A stretch of DNA of 48,534 bases. Source: Lachnospiraceae bacterium (lineage in GTDB: Bacteria > Bacillota > Clostridia > Lachnospirales > Lachnospiraceae). The position numbers were made by a program, and so were the translations under genes. The stretch covers positions 1-48,534 of the forward strand of contig JAFSGY010000033.1 of assembly GCA_017440575.1 (NCBI GenBank), given 5' to 3'. Below the pieces are notes generated by a model, which saw only the letters and a program-made list of their open reading frames with translations, made no database searches and was not told where the DNA came from. Numbering within the stretch: position 1 is the first letter of the stretch; each line of letters opens with the position of its first letter. This document shows, in pieces, positions 32,032 to 40,299 of the stretch.

Positions 32032-33207
32032 ATGACTAAGATAGATATTTTTTCCGGTTTTTTGGGAGCCGGTAAGACAACCTTGATTAAGAAGCTGCTC
32101 AAGGAAGCTATGGATGCTTCTAAGGTAGTGTTAATTGAGAATGAATTTGGTGAAATTGGTATTGACGGAGGCTTTTTAAAGGAAGCCGGCGTTGAGATTA
32201 AGGAAATGAATCAGGGTTGTATCTGCTGTTCGTTAGTAGGTGATTTCGGTGCTTCTCTGGCAGAAGTATTAGAGAAGTATCACCCGGAGAGAATCTTAAT
32301 CGAGCCATCCGGTGTTGGTAAGCTTTCTGATGTTATGAAGGCTGTACAGGATGTGGATTCAGATGTAGAGGTTGCATTGAACAGTGCCGTTGTAGTGGTT
32401 GATGCGAATAAGTGTAAAATGTATGCAAAGAATTTCGGTGAGTTTTTCTTAAATCAGATTGAGCATGCAGGAACTATTATCTTGAGCAGAACAGCAGGAA
32501 TCAGCGAGAGTAAGCTTGCAACTGCTATGGAGATTATTCGTGAGCATAATGAAAAGGCAACGATTATTACAACTCCTTGGGATGAGCTTGATGGAAAGCA
32601 GATTTTAGAAACAATTGAGAAGGCTAAGGACTTAGAGGCAGAGCTTATGGCAGAGGTTGCACATCACCACCATCATGAGCATGATGAGCATTGTACATGC
32701 GGCTGTCACGACCATGAGCATGAACATCATCATGAGCATCACCATCATCACGAACATGATGAGAACTGTACATGCGGCTGTCACGACCATGAGCATGAAC
32801 ATCATCATGAGCATGAAGACCATGAGCATCATCATCATCACGAGCATGATGAGAACTGTACATGTGGCTGCCATGATCACGAGCATGAACATCATCATGA
32901 CCATGAAGGACATCATCATCACCATCATGCGGATGAAGTATTTACAAGCTGGGGTATGGAAACACCAACAGCATATACAGCAGCTGAGATTGAGGCTATT
33001 CTTAAGAAGCTGGAAGAGGAAGAAACATATGGTATCATTCTTCGTGCGAAGGGTATGGTTCCGGCAGGAGATGGTACTTGGGTGAACTTCGATTATGTAC
33101 CGGGTGAGAGCAATGTAAGACCAGGTGCAGCAGAGGTAACTGGTAAGATTTGTGTAATCGGTTCTAAGTTACAGGAAGAGAATCTTAAAAAATTATTTGA
33201 GAAATAG
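32032..33207 (+). CDS. G3E/CobW-family GTPase with large Cys/His-rich metal-binding insert
   Basis: 391 aa, COG0523 metallochaperone family. Walker A GFLGAGKTT (9-17), the metal-relay motif C63-I-C65-C66, Walker B-like ILIEPSG near residue 100 and a CobW C-terminal domain (about 305-390). Between them, residues 211-299 are almost only His, Glu and Asp, with three copies of a unit containing CTCGCHDHEHEHHHEH; each adds three Cys and many His, giving nine Cys and around 50 His. This strongly suggests metal storage or delivery (Zn, Ni or Co). AGGAGG 8 nt upstream. Followed 13 nt later by a second G3E protein. Confidence 0.92.
   Translation: MTKIDIFSGFLGAGKTTLIKKLLKEAMDASKVVLIENEFGEIGIDGGFLKEAGVEIKEMNQGCICCSLVGDFGASLAEVLEKYHPERILIEPSGVGKLSDVMKAVQDVDSDVEVALNSAVVVVDANKCKMYAKNFGEFFLNQIEHAGTIILSRTAGISESKLATAMEIIREHNEKATIITTPWDELDGKQILETIEKAKDLEAELMAEVAHHHHHEHDEHCTCGCHDHEHEHHHEHHHHHEHDENCTCGCHDHEHEHHHEHEDHEHHHHHEHDENCTCGCHDHEHEHHHDHEGHHHHHHADEVFTSWGMETPTAYTAAEIEAILKKLEEEETYGIILRAKGMVPAGDGTWVNFDYVPGESNVRPGAAEVTGKICVIGSKLQEENLKKLFEK
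32662..32928 (+). repeat. three tandem imperfect repeats coding the His-rich insert
   Basis: Copies begin near 32677, 32752 and 32842, each containing GATGAG, TGTACATG and GGCTG followed by CATGAGCATGAACATCATCA. Near-identity of the copies suggests recent expansion by slippage or unequal exchange. Confidence 0.8.
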
Positions 33208-33220
33208 TTGGAGATAAAAT

Positions 33221-34153
33221 ATGAAGCCAGTTTATATTATTAATGGTTTTTTAGAGAGTGGTAAGACGGAATTTATTTCTTTTACCATTTCCCAGCCTTA
33301 CTTTCAGATACGTGGTAAGACATTGTTAATCGTATGTGAAGAAGGAGAAGTAGAATATGATGCTAAGCTTTTAAAGAAAAGCAGAACGATTATGGAAGTC
33401 ATTGAGGAAGAGGAAGATTTTACACCGGAGAAGCTGTTAGAGCTGGAAAAGGAGCATAAGCCAGAACGTATCGTTATCGAGTATAATGGTATGTGGAACT
33501 GTAAAGATATGAAGCTTCCATGGCATTGGGATGTGGAACAACAGATTACGACCGTTAATGGTGCGACTTTCCAGACCTATTATGCAAATATGAAGTCTCT
33601 GGTGGCAGAGCAGGTAAGAAAATCAGAGCTGATTATTTTCAATCGTTGTGATGGACTGAATGACCAACTTGCGAACTTTAAGAGAAATATCAAGGCAGTA
33701 AATCCGCAGGCAGAGATTATCTTTGAAGATAAGGATGGAGAGATTAATCAGTTATTAGAAGAGGATTTGCCTTATGACCTGAACCAGCCGGTAATTCCAC
33801 TTGATAACATGGGATATGGTATCTGGTATCTGGATTCGATGGACAATCTTGGAAGATATCTTGGTAAGACAGTAAAGTTTGTCGGCATGGTATTAAAGCC
33901 AAAGGAATTCCCACAGAATTATTTTGTGCCGGGAAGAATGGCAATGACCTGCTGTGCCGACGATATGGCATTTCTTGGATTTGCCTGTGAATATGACAAG
34001 GCTAGTGAGCTTACAGAAAAGTCATGGGTAGAGGTTACAGCAACCGTGGACAAGGAATATCGTCCGGAATTCAAGGCAGAAGGTCCGGTACTTCGTGCAG
34101 TCAGTGTTACTGCGGCAAAGAAGCCAAAGGATGAGATTATAAGCTTTAATTAA
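33221..34153 (+). CDS. G3E-like GTPase fused to a DUF1980 (YcgQ-like) domain
   Basis: 310 aa. N-terminal P-loop of the CobW type (GFLESGKTEF, 9-18) but without the CxCC motif of the upstream protein and with IVIEYNGMW at the Walker B region. From about residue 200 the sequence changes to an OB-like domain with GRMAMTCCADDMAFLG (C244, C245), matching the TIGR03943/DUF1980 protein YcgQ, which elsewhere pairs with a membrane permease and is zinc-regulated. A metal-handling partner of the upstream gene is inferred. Ends in a bidirectional terminator. Confidence 0.75.
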   Translation: MKPVYIINGFLESGKTEFISFTISQPYFQIRGKTLLIVCEEGEVEYDAKLLKKSRTIMEVIEEEEDFTPEKLLELEKEHKPERIVIEYNGMWNCKDMKLPWHWDVEQQITTVNGATFQTYYANMKSLVAEQVRKSELIIFNRCDGLNDQLANFKRNIKAVNPQAEIIFEDKDGEINQLLEEDLPYDLNQPVIPLDNMGYGIWYLDSMDNLGRYLGKTVKFVGMVLKPKEFPQNYFVPGRMAMTCCADDMAFLGFACEYDKASELTEKSWVEVTATVDKEYRPEFKAEGPVLRAVSVTAAKKPKDEIISFN

Positions 34154-34166
34154 TAGAGTGCTTTAT

Positions 34167-34200
34167 AAAAGCCCGAAAATCGATGATTTTCGGGCTTTTT
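34167..34200. terminator. bidirectional terminator
   Basis: AAAAGCCCGAAAATC, GAT, GATTTTCGGGCTTTTT: 15 pairs with A-run and T-run. Serves the G3E genes and the convergent pyrI. Confidence 0.92.
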
Positions 34201-34221
34201 GTATAGAATAAGTATGAGATA

Positions 34222-34656
34222 TTAAAATTCTTTGCTTCCATATTTTTCTTCACAGTATTTGCAACGGTATACTTCCTTGGCTTCATCGGTTAAGACGAAA
34301 ATATGTGGCAATTCCTGTTCAATGGAAGTGATACAGCGAGGATTCTTACATTTTAAGACATTCTTAATCTCCTTTGGGAGTGAAAGTGGTAATTTCTCAA
34401 CGATTTCACAATTCTTAATCACATTAACTGTGATATTGTGGTCAATAAAGCCTAAGATATCAAGGTTTAAGGTATTGATGTCACATTCTACCTTTAAGAT
34501 ATCCTTTTTTCCCATCTTTTCACTTTTGGCATTTTTAATAATGGCAACGGTGCAGTCAAGCTTATCTAAGCCAAGATGCTTATAGATACTAAGGCTTTTG
34601 CCAGCCTTGATATGGTCTAATACGAAACCTTCTTCAATTTTTCCTACATTTAACAT
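34222..34656 (-). CDS. pyrI: aspartate carbamoyltransferase regulatory subunit
   Basis: 144 aa. N-terminal allosteric domain that binds nucleotides and C-terminal zinc domain with four Cys: C103, C108, C132, C135 (CKNPRC and CKYC), which contacts the catalytic subunit. Ribosome-binding site AGGCAAGG before ATG 34656. Lies 20 nt after pyrB in the same operon. The last domain is complete; length is close to that of E. coli PyrI (153 aa), slightly short at the N-terminus. Confidence 0.95.
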   Translation of the reverse strand: MLNVGKIEEGFVLDHIKAGKSLSIYKHLGLDKLDCTVAIIKNAKSEKMGKKDILKVECDINTLNLDILGFIDHNITVNVIKNCEIVEKLPLSLPKEIKNVLKCKNPRCITSIEQELPHIFVLTDEAKEVYRCKYCEEKYGSKEF

Positions 34657-34676
34657 ATATAAACCTTGCCTTTCTA

Positions 34677-35597
34677 TTATTCTTCTACGGTAATTTCTAG
34701 TAAAGTAAGCAACAGAGCCATTCTGACATAGACACCATACTGAACTTGACGAAAGTAAACCGCTCTTGGGTCATCGTCCACTTCAACAGAAATCTCATTT
34801 ACGCGTGGCAACGGATGAAGGACAATCATGTCATCCTTAGCAAGAGCCATCTTTTCCTTGTTTAAAATATAGAAATCTTTCAAACGCACATAGTCCTCTT
34901 CGTTGAAGAAACGTTCTCTCTGAACTCTTGTCATATAGAGAATATCTAATTCGGACATAACATCCTCTAACGCAGTAACCTCACGGTATGGAATGTCTTT
35001 TTCACGGAGCATTTCGATAATATATTCCGGAATCTTTAATTCATCCGGTGAGATGAAGACAAAGTTAATATTGTCATAACGTACTAATGCATTAATCAGC
35101 GAATGTACGGTTCTTCCAAATTTTAAGTCACCACATAAGCCAATTGTAAAGTTATTTAAGCGTCCTTTGATGGCACGGATGGTAAGTAAGTCTGTCAAGG
35201 TTTGTGTCGGATGCTGATGTCCGCCGTCACCGGCATTAATGACAGGAATGCTTGACTTGGTTGCAGCAACCATAGGGGCACCTTCCTTAGGATGGCGCAT
35301 AGCACAGATGTCTGCATAGCAGGAAATCATACGAATGGTATCTGATACGCTCTCACCCTTAGCAGCGGAAGAGGAACCAGCATCGGAAAAGCCAAGAACA
35401 TTTCCACCAAGACTAAGCATAGCGGATTCAAAGCTTAAGCGTGTTCTGGTACTAGGCTCATAGAAGCAGGTTGCCAGCTTCTTACCTGTACAGGCATGTG
35501 CATATTTTGCAGGATTGTGTTCAATATCATCGGCAAGCGTAAACAGCTTGTCCAGTTCTTCCACGGTAAAATCCAATGGGCTCATTAAGTGTCTCAT
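34677..35597 (-). CDS. pyrB: aspartate carbamoyltransferase catalytic subunit
   Basis: 306 aa. Catalyses carbamoyl phosphate plus aspartate to carbamoyl aspartate, the first committed step of pyrimidine synthesis. Signature [13 protein letters not shown] with S49-T50-R51-T52-R53 for carbamoyl phosphate, DGGHQHPTQ and VLHPLPR. Start at 35597 is chosen because AAGGAGG lies 6 nt upstream, not at the longer ORF start. With pyrI it should form the allosteric 2C3:3R2 enzyme. Preceded by a leader peptide and an intrinsic terminator, so expression is probably attenuated. Confidence 0.96.
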   Translation of the reverse strand: MRHLMSPLDFTVEELDKLFTLADDIEHNPAKYAHACTGKKLATCFYEPSTRTRLSFESAMLSLGGNVLGFSDAGSSSAAKGESVSDTIRMISCYADICAMRHPKEGAPMVAATKSSIPVINAGDGGHQHPTQTLTDLLTIRAIKGRLNNFTIGLCGDLKFGRTVHSLINALVRYDNINFVFISPDELKIPEYIIEMLREKDIPYREVTALEDVMSELDILYMTRVQRERFFNEEDYVRLKDFYILNKEKMALAKDDMIVLHPLPRVNEISVEVDDDPRAVYFRQVQYGVYVRMALLLTLLEITVEE

Positions 35598-35631
35598 AAG
35601 AATCCTCCTTTGAATAAAATCGAATGTGCGC

Positions 35632-35659
35632 AAAAAAAGAAGAGAATATTCTCTTCTTT
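35632..35659 (-). terminator. attenuator before pyrB
   Basis: On the minus strand AAAGAAGAGAAT (35659-35648) pairs perfectly with ATTCTCTTCTTT (35647-35636) and is followed by further T to a run of seven. The leader-peptide stop codon (35660-35658) overlaps its first bases, and pyrB begins 35 nt after the U-run. Confidence 0.88.
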
Positions 35660-35774
35660 AAATATTTACATTATAAAAATCAAAATGTCTGACAATGGAA
35701 AAAGAAATAAAAGTATCATGCTGTCTGAAATGGTTACTATGTAATTTATTCACATTACCAATGGATACAGCCAT
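35658..35774 (-). CDS. pyrB leader peptide (PyrL-like), 38 aa
   Basis: ATG at 35774 with AAAAGGAG 8 nt upstream; begins MAVSIGNVNKLHSNHF and ends with stop TAA at 35660-35658. Codons 22-26 and 31-34 lie in U-rich runs (ACTTTTATTTCTTTTTCC and GATTTTTAT). The stop touches the 5' arm of the terminator, so a ribosome finishing the peptide would block the hairpin. E. coli pyrBI has the same layout: slow, UTP-limited polymerase lets the ribosome catch up and prevent termination. I infer the same UTP sensing here. The peptide itself is not similar to E. coli PyrL. Confidence 0.7.
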   Translation of the reverse strand: MAVSIGNVNKLHSNHFRQHDTFISFSIVRHFDFYNVNI

Positions 35775-35814
35775 GACGGAATCTCCTTTTCTATCAGTTC
35801 AATATACTTTTTTA

Positions 35815-35843
35815 ATCATAGCATATCAGGAGAAGGGTTTCAA
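35815..35843 (-). promoter_or_regulatory. promoter of the pyrBI operon
   Basis: On the minus strand TTGAAA (35843-35838), 17-bp spacer, TATGAT (35820-35815). Start near 35808, about 34 nt before the leader-peptide ATG. Confidence 0.8.
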
Positions 35844-35904
35844 TGCTTATTTTTTTGTTTGAGTAATGAAAAAATGTTATTGGAGCGGATTGAACAATAA
35901 AAAG

Positions 35905-35934
35905 ATGACAATAAGTGTGAATTAGTGGTATGAT
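35905..35934 (+). promoter_or_regulatory. candidate promoter of the carboxypeptidase gene
   Basis: ATGACA (35905-35910), 18-bp spacer, TATGAT (35929-35934). Confidence 0.55.
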
Positions 35935-35987
35935 ATAAATAAACAGAAAATAAATAGAGGATTCTGAAAATAAGAGGGGAGAACTAG

Positions 35988-36992
35988 GTGAAAATAGTAA
36001 GAGGATTTTTATGCTTATGTATTCTTTGCATTGTATTTGGGGGGCATGTACAGGCACAGGATGTGGAACTGACTGAGCCGGAAATTGTAGATACAACAGA
36101 TCATATTTATACGTTTATGGAGATGGAATGTGATCTGGTTGAACTTAAAGCACGTTATGATGATTATATATTATGCATGCCAATAGGGACATCTCTAGAT
36201 TCTAGAACGATATGGGAAGTTATTATCGGGAATCCACAAGCTCCTAAGGCAATTTTTATCGAGGCAGCAGTGCATGGACGTGAATGGATGAATTCGTGGA
36301 TGCTTATGAAGCAGATAGAGGAGCTTATGCAGAATTGGGAAACACCGATTGCAGAAGGTGTTGAACTTGGCGATATTTTTGAGCAATGTGCAGTTTATAT
36401 TATTCCTATGGTAAATCCGGATGGAGTAACCATAAGCCAATGTGGTATAGAGGCGATTAAGAATGAAGCGCTTAGGGCAAATTTATACAAAATGGAAGGG
36501 GCAGCCAATCCTGCAAGATGGAAAGCAAATGCGGGAGGTGTGGATATTAATCGAAATTTTATGGTGGGGTGGGGAAATAGAAATCCGAAATTTTTTCCAG
36601 CATCTCAATCCTATGTCGGACTATTTCCCTTTTCTGAGCCAGAGACTATGGCTATAGCAACAGCTTTTACACAACGGAAGTATGATATTTCGGTTTCTTA
36701 TCATTCTATGGAAGGTGCAATATACTGGAATATCGGACAAATTGGTGAGCTTTTGGATAAAACAGCAGCACTAGCGATAGAGGTAAGCCAGATTACCGGA
36801 TATTCCTTTGGAGAGCAGTCCGTTATGAATGGGTTGGATTATAACTGGATGATGATAGACCAGAATACGCCGACAGTTTTAATCGAAACAGGAACGGTTG
36901 CCTGTCCGCTACCGTACTCCCAGTGGCAGGAAATCTGGATTCGAAATAAAGATTTGATAAAACATTTAGCATTGATTTATGTGACAAAATAA
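35988..36992 (+). CDS. secreted M14-family zinc carboxypeptidase
   Basis: 334 aa starting at GTG 35988, with GGGGAG upstream. Signal peptide (MKIVRGFLCLCILCIVFGG, cleavage near VQA-QD). Zinc ligands H96 and E99 (HGREW) and H239 (YHSMEG), Arg in DINRNF (187-192), NPDG for substrate binding and catalytic E300 in PTVLIETG: the full M14 set. By homology it removes C-terminal residues; bacterial relatives include gamma-D-glutamyl-diaminopimelate peptidases of cell-wall recycling. No LysM or wall-binding domain, so the substrate is not fixed. Confidence 0.92.
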   Translation: MKIVRGFLCLCILCIVFGGHVQAQDVELTEPEIVDTTDHIYTFMEMECDLVELKARYDDYILCMPIGTSLDSRTIWEVIIGNPQAPKAIFIEAAVHGREWMNSWMLMKQIEELMQNWETPIAEGVELGDIFEQCAVYIIPMVNPDGVTISQCGIEAIKNEALRANLYKMEGAANPARWKANAGGVDINRNFMVGWGNRNPKFFPASQSYVGLFPFSEPETMAIATAFTQRKYDISVSYHSMEGAIYWNIGQIGELLDKTAALAIEVSQITGYSFGEQSVMNGLDYNWMMIDQNTPTVLIETGTVACPLPYSQWQEIWIRNKDLIKHLALIYVTK

Positions 36993-37007
36993 CATTGAGA
37001 GATATGG

Positions 37008-37036
37008 TTGACTATAAATTTTACTTCTTTTATAAT
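37008..37036 (+). promoter_or_regulatory. promoter of the PH-like gene
   Basis: TTGACT (37008-37013), 17-bp spacer, TATAAT (37031-37036), only 23 nt before the start codon. Confidence 0.8.
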
Positions 37037-37059
37037 CGTAGAAAAAGGAGGTATTGAAG

Positions 37060-37431
37060 ATGGAATTCAGAGAGCGTAAGAGATGGGTGTTTTTGGGTCT
37101 TCCGTTTACCTTTACCGTTTATACAGTTAAGGAAAATGGCATTACGATTAATGCAGGCTTTTTAAATAAACAGGAAGAGGATTGCTATATGTATAAGGTG
37201 CAGGATGTAACCTTGAAGACTTCTCTTTTTGAGAGAATGTTCGGGTTAGGAACCATTGTATGTCATACAGGCGATACCACGAATCCACAGCTTATATTAG
37301 AGCATATTAAAAATGCAAAGGCAATCAAGGAATTTATATGGGAACAGTCAGAGATTGCAAGAAGAAAGCGCCGTACTATGAATGTGCAGGATATTAGCGC
37401 AGAGGATATGGAAGAAATAGATAATATGTAG
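37060..37431 (+). CDS. PH-domain-like (bacterial PH) protein
   Basis: 123 aa. Residues 1-95 form a beta-rich domain (RWVFLGLPFTFTVYTVKENG, then KVQDVTLKTSLFERMFGLGT and a closing helix) resembling the small bacterial PH domains (YdbT/bPH2 type), and a basic helical tail follows. No transmembrane part. Start at 37060 because AAGGAGG is 8 nt upstream. Own promoter and terminator. Function unknown. Confidence 0.65.
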   Translation: MEFRERKRWVFLGLPFTFTVYTVKENGITINAGFLNKQEEDCYMYKVQDVTLKTSLFERMFGLGTIVCHTGDTTNPQLILEHIKNAKAIKEFIWEQSEIARRKRRTMNVQDISAEDMEEIDNM

Positions 37432-37434
37432 ATG

Positions 37435-37471
37435 ATAAGTAGGACTTCAGTTTGGGTCCTACTTATTTTTT
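37435..37471. terminator. bidirectional terminator
   Basis: ATAAGTAGGAC (37435-37445) and GTCCTACTTAT (37456-37466) plus T-run. The convergent minus-strand gene ends inside it. Confidence 0.88.
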
Positions 37472-37902
37472 CTTTTTCTGGTTAAAAGCTTTTCAAACAG
37501 CAATCCGGTCAGAAACCAGTAAGGGAGGAAATCAAGTCTGATTACTTCTTGAATATGCCATTTGGTGTGTCCATAATTCCATGGACAAAGGTTTCGTTTT
37601 GTTAACAGACGTCCGCTGATATATTCTCCTGTGAAGATACAGGAAGCATAGAGAAAGCCACGAAGCCATATCGGAAGCTGGCGCAACAGATAGAATATGG
37701 GCTTTAAGACAGCTATACTTCCATATATGGGAAACATCCAGATAGAGGTATTTCCTTTTAAGGACATTTCTCGTTTTCGGAAGGAGTGAAACGCTGTAAA
37801 AACGATTTCCAGACACCATCCGGTGATTCCACACCGGACGAAGTCAGAAAGAAAGTGGTAAATTGGTAAATGGGTAATTAAATGATAAAGTAAATGTTTC
37901 AT
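37459..37902 (-). CDS. small polytopic membrane protein (putative ABC-transporter type IV/CmpB family)
   Basis: 147 aa with several hydrophobic segments (about 20-38, 58-75, 85-100, 120-138). Conserved-looking features GITGWCLEIVF and WNYGHTKWHIQEVIRLDF match the COG4905/pfam06541 membrane family, whose role is not established. Start at 37902 is preferred to 37938, as TAGGAAC precedes it, though weakly. It follows the DUF5050 gene but a terminator (37937-37965) lies between them. Confidence 0.65.
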   Translation of the reverse strand: MKHLLYHLITHLPIYHFLSDFVRCGITGWCLEIVFTAFHSFRKREMSLKGNTSIWMFPIYGSIAVLKPIFYLLRQLPIWLRGFLYASCIFTGEYISGRLLTKRNLCPWNYGHTKWHIQEVIRLDFLPYWFLTGLLFEKLLTRKRKNK

Positions 37903-37936
37903 GTTCCTAGTATTACCGTAAAATTCGGTTTTATAC

Positions 37937-37965
37937 AAAAAAAGACAGGATCTTAAAATCCTGTC
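37937..37965 (-). terminator. terminator of the DUF5050 gene
   Basis: GACAGGAT (37944-37951) and ATCCTGTC (37958-37965) with seven A on the plus side, that is a U-run on the minus transcript. The stop codon is in the loop. Confidence 0.88.
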
Positions 37966-38975
37966 AATTTTGCAGCATCAAAGGTACTAACGGAAACTAT
38001 ACCGTTTACCGGAGTCTTGTATACGGGCCTTTCTGCACCGTATTTTTGAAAATAAACATATTCGGAAGTGGTATTGATATTGCAGTATGCGCCATCAGCA
38101 ATAATCTCTGAGAATGCGCCGTCCTTGGAAATGCGCTTGAACTGCGGCGTATCACCGGCAGTTTGATAATAAATATATAAGTCGGAAACATTATATGTAT
38201 CAGTACGTTCGTTTGTAAGAACGGTTTTTGCACCAGTTGACATATCATAGCTGACTAAGGCGTAATCATTGTGTATATCGATGTAATAAACAATGGTGCC
38301 GTCTACAACAGGCATATATACATCTTCCATTAGAATATCGACTGCGTTTTGGCTTCCTAAAGGGAGCTGCATCAGATGAGCATTATCTACCGTATTGTTA
38401 AAATATAGAGCGGAGTTGTTAACACATGCGGGAGTTACTTTATAATTCAGAAGAACCTCAGCATTTTCCCCATCGATATCTATTTTTTTGAGAGAGACAC
38501 CTTCTGACTGTTTGGCCGTATTATAATAAATAGAGTTATCGGCAAGTGCGATAGTTTCACATAATACACGGTCAAGGCATTCGATTTTGCCTGGATTTTC
38601 TTTCTCTGCACGATAAACACCGGTGGTGCTAATCATGTAGCCAAAGCCTTCGCCTGAACCAGAACCCTTTTGATAGAAGTAGAAGTATTTTCCTGCTGCA
38701 TTAATAGAACCGGTTTCTGTTTCAATTAGTTTTTCCATTTCGGATTCATCAGGACGCATGCGATAGAGCGCATAGCTGTCATATGGATTGGAAAAGTAAA
38801 CATACCCATCATCTTCACAGAAAAGACCTCCATTATAGAGATTTCCGGCAGTGTTTCCAATAGTGCCGACTGGATTCTTAACGATGCGATTATTAAAATG
38901 TACTACAATTCCTGTGCCGACAAAGGCAAGGATAATACAAATGATAGAAATTGCTGTTATAATCTTTCTTTTCAT
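37953..38975 (-). CDS. membrane-anchored beta-propeller-like (DUF5050) protein
   Basis: 340 aa. N-terminal signal anchor (KIITAISIICIILAFVGTGI), then repeated strands of the type YVYFSNPYDSYALYRMRPDE, YFYFYQKGSG, SIYYNTAKQSEGVSLKKIDIDG, ALYFNNTVDNAHLMQLPLGS and YIYYQTAGDTPQFKRISKDG. This Y-x-Y plus basic turn repeat is characteristic of DUF5050 propellers on the cell surface. No catalytic residues. GGGGG site 8 nt upstream. Function unknown; possibly ligand or wall binding. Confidence 0.75.
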   Translation of the reverse strand: MKRKIITAISIICIILAFVGTGIVVHFNNRIVKNPVGTIGNTAGNLYNGGLFCEDDGYVYFSNPYDSYALYRMRPDESEMEKLIETETGSINAAGKYFYFYQKGSGSGEGFGYMISTTGVYRAEKENPGKIECLDRVLCETIALADNSIYYNTAKQSEGVSLKKIDIDGENAEVLLNYKVTPACVNNSALYFNNTVDNAHLMQLPLGSQNAVDILMEDVYMPVVDGTIVYYIDIHNDYALVSYDMSTGAKTVLTNERTDTYNVSDLYIYYQTAGDTPQFKRISKDGAFSEIIADGAYCNINTTSEYVYFQKYGAERPVYKTPVNGIVSVSTFDAAKLTGF

Positions 38976-39042
38976 ACATAATTCCCCCTATATTCAATAT
39001 TATAAAGAATTCTTTTCCAAAAGAAAAGAGGGCTTATATATT

Positions 39043-39071
39043 TTTACAAAGAAGAATTGGTGTGCTATACT
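39043..39071 (+). promoter_or_regulatory. promoter of pheA
   Basis: TTTACA (39043-39048), 17-bp spacer, TATACT (39066-39071). Start near 39078, 11 nt before a hairpin. Confidence 0.75.
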
Positions 39072-39088
39072 AAAAGGAAATACTTTAG

Positions 39089-39114
39089 GTTACTGGAACG
39101 GAGTAAACAGTAAC
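39089..39114 (+). repeat. hairpin at the pheA transcript start (second-type repeat)
   Basis: GTTACTG, loop GAACGGAGTAAA, CAGTAAC. Similar in size to the 310/8688/28526 hairpins, with a loop sharing 8 of 13 aligned positions, and the same stem as 29094-29113. Confidence 0.55.
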
Positions 39115-39141
39115 TACTTTTAGGAAAGACGAGGATAGAAA

Positions 39142-40266
39142 ATGGACTTACTGGAATTAAGAAATGAGCTGGATGGAATTGACCGAAATATTGTAGAGCT
39201 ATATGAGAAGAGAATGGCGGTCTGCGAACAGGTAGCTGCTTATAAGATAGAGACAGGAAAGAGAGTATTTGATAAGGAACGTGAACAGCAGAAGCTGAAA
39301 GCTGTGAGCTCGATGACACACAATGAATTCAATGCATATGGAGTAACAGAGCTTTTTGAGCAGATTATGTCTATGAGCAGAAAGCTTCAGTATCGTCTGC
39401 TTGCGGAAAATGACAGAGGTGGTAAGCTGGCATTTTTGGAGATGCCTGAGATTGACAAGAAGAAGTGCAGAGTTGTTTTTCAGGGCGCAGAGGGAGCATA
39501 TTCGCAGGCAGCAATGAATCAGTATTTTGGAGAAGAGGTAAACTGCTTCAATGTAGATACATTTCGTGATGCGATGCTTGCCATTGATGAGGGAAGTGCT
39601 GATTTTGCAGTTCTTCCAATCGAGAATTCCACAGCAGGTATTATCAGTGAGGTCTATGACTTATTAGTAGAATTTGAGAATTATATTGTAGGAGAGCAGA
39701 TTATTCCGATAGAGCACTGTCTGCTTGCTTGTGAGGGGGCAAAAATAGAAGATATTAAAACGGTGTATTCCCATCCGCAGTCACTCATGCAGAGCAGTGA
39801 CTATCTGCGTGAATCAGGCTGGCAACAGATTAGTATGAAGAATAATGCCTTTGCAGCACAGAAGGTTGCAGAGGAGAAGAATATCACACAGGCAGCCATT
39901 GCCAGTGAATACGCAGCCAAGGTATATGGATTACAGATTTTGAAAAAGGGCGTAAATGACTTAAAAGAGAATTCTACACGCTTTATTATCGTTACGAATC
40001 AGAAGGTATTTTTACCAGAAGCGAAGAAAATCAGTCTTTGTTTTGAGATAAATCATGAAAGTGGTGCGCTTTATCATGCACTTTCTCATTTAATCTATAA
40101 CGGGTTAAATATGACTAAGATTGAGAGTAGACCGTTAACCGGAAGAAACTGGGAGTATCGTTTCTTTGTGGATTTTGAGGGAAATATGCAGGACAGCGCT
40201 GTAAAAAATGCGCTTAGAGGTCTTCGTGAAGAAACCAGAAACATGAAGATACTTGGAAATTACTAA
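39142..40266 (+). CDS. pheA: bifunctional chorismate mutase / prephenate dehydratase (P-protein)
   Basis: 374 aa. Residues 1-85 are the all-helical chorismate mutase (LLELRNELDGIDRNIVELYEKRMAV), about 110-285 prephenate dehydratase (VVFQGAEGAYSQAA, PIENSTAGII, and the catalytic Thr-Arg-Phe in ENSTRFIIV) and about 293-374 an ACT domain (ESRPLTGRNWEYRFFVDFEG) for phenylalanine feedback inhibition. It makes phenylpyruvate from chorismate. GAGGA upstream. Expression may be affected by the hairpin right at the transcript start; there is no Phe-rich leader peptide or T-box. Confidence 0.95.
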   Translation: MDLLELRNELDGIDRNIVELYEKRMAVCEQVAAYKIETGKRVFDKEREQQKLKAVSSMTHNEFNAYGVTELFEQIMSMSRKLQYRLLAENDRGGKLAFLEMPEIDKKKCRVVFQGAEGAYSQAAMNQYFGEEVNCFNVDTFRDAMLAIDEGSADFAVLPIENSTAGIISEVYDLLVEFENYIVGEQIIPIEHCLLACEGAKIEDIKTVYSHPQSLMQSSDYLRESGWQQISMKNNAFAAQKVAEEKNITQAAIASEYAAKVYGLQILKKGVNDLKENSTRFIIVTNQKVFLPEAKKISLCFEINHESGALYHALSHLIYNGLNMTKIESRPLTGRNWEYRFFVDFEGNMQDSAVKNALRGLREETRNMKILGNY

Positions 40267-40299
40267 GATAAAGAAAAAGAGAAAGGTCGTGTTTTACTA

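Noticed and set aside
32632-32928. Met-rich 98-codon minus-strand ORF opposite the His-rich insert
   Set aside because: It is the antisense of the CAT/CAC repeat of the CobW gene and has no start signal.
32662-32928. CRISPR-like repeat array
   Set aside because: The three repeats are in frame inside a coding region and encode a metal-binding insert; no unique spacers.
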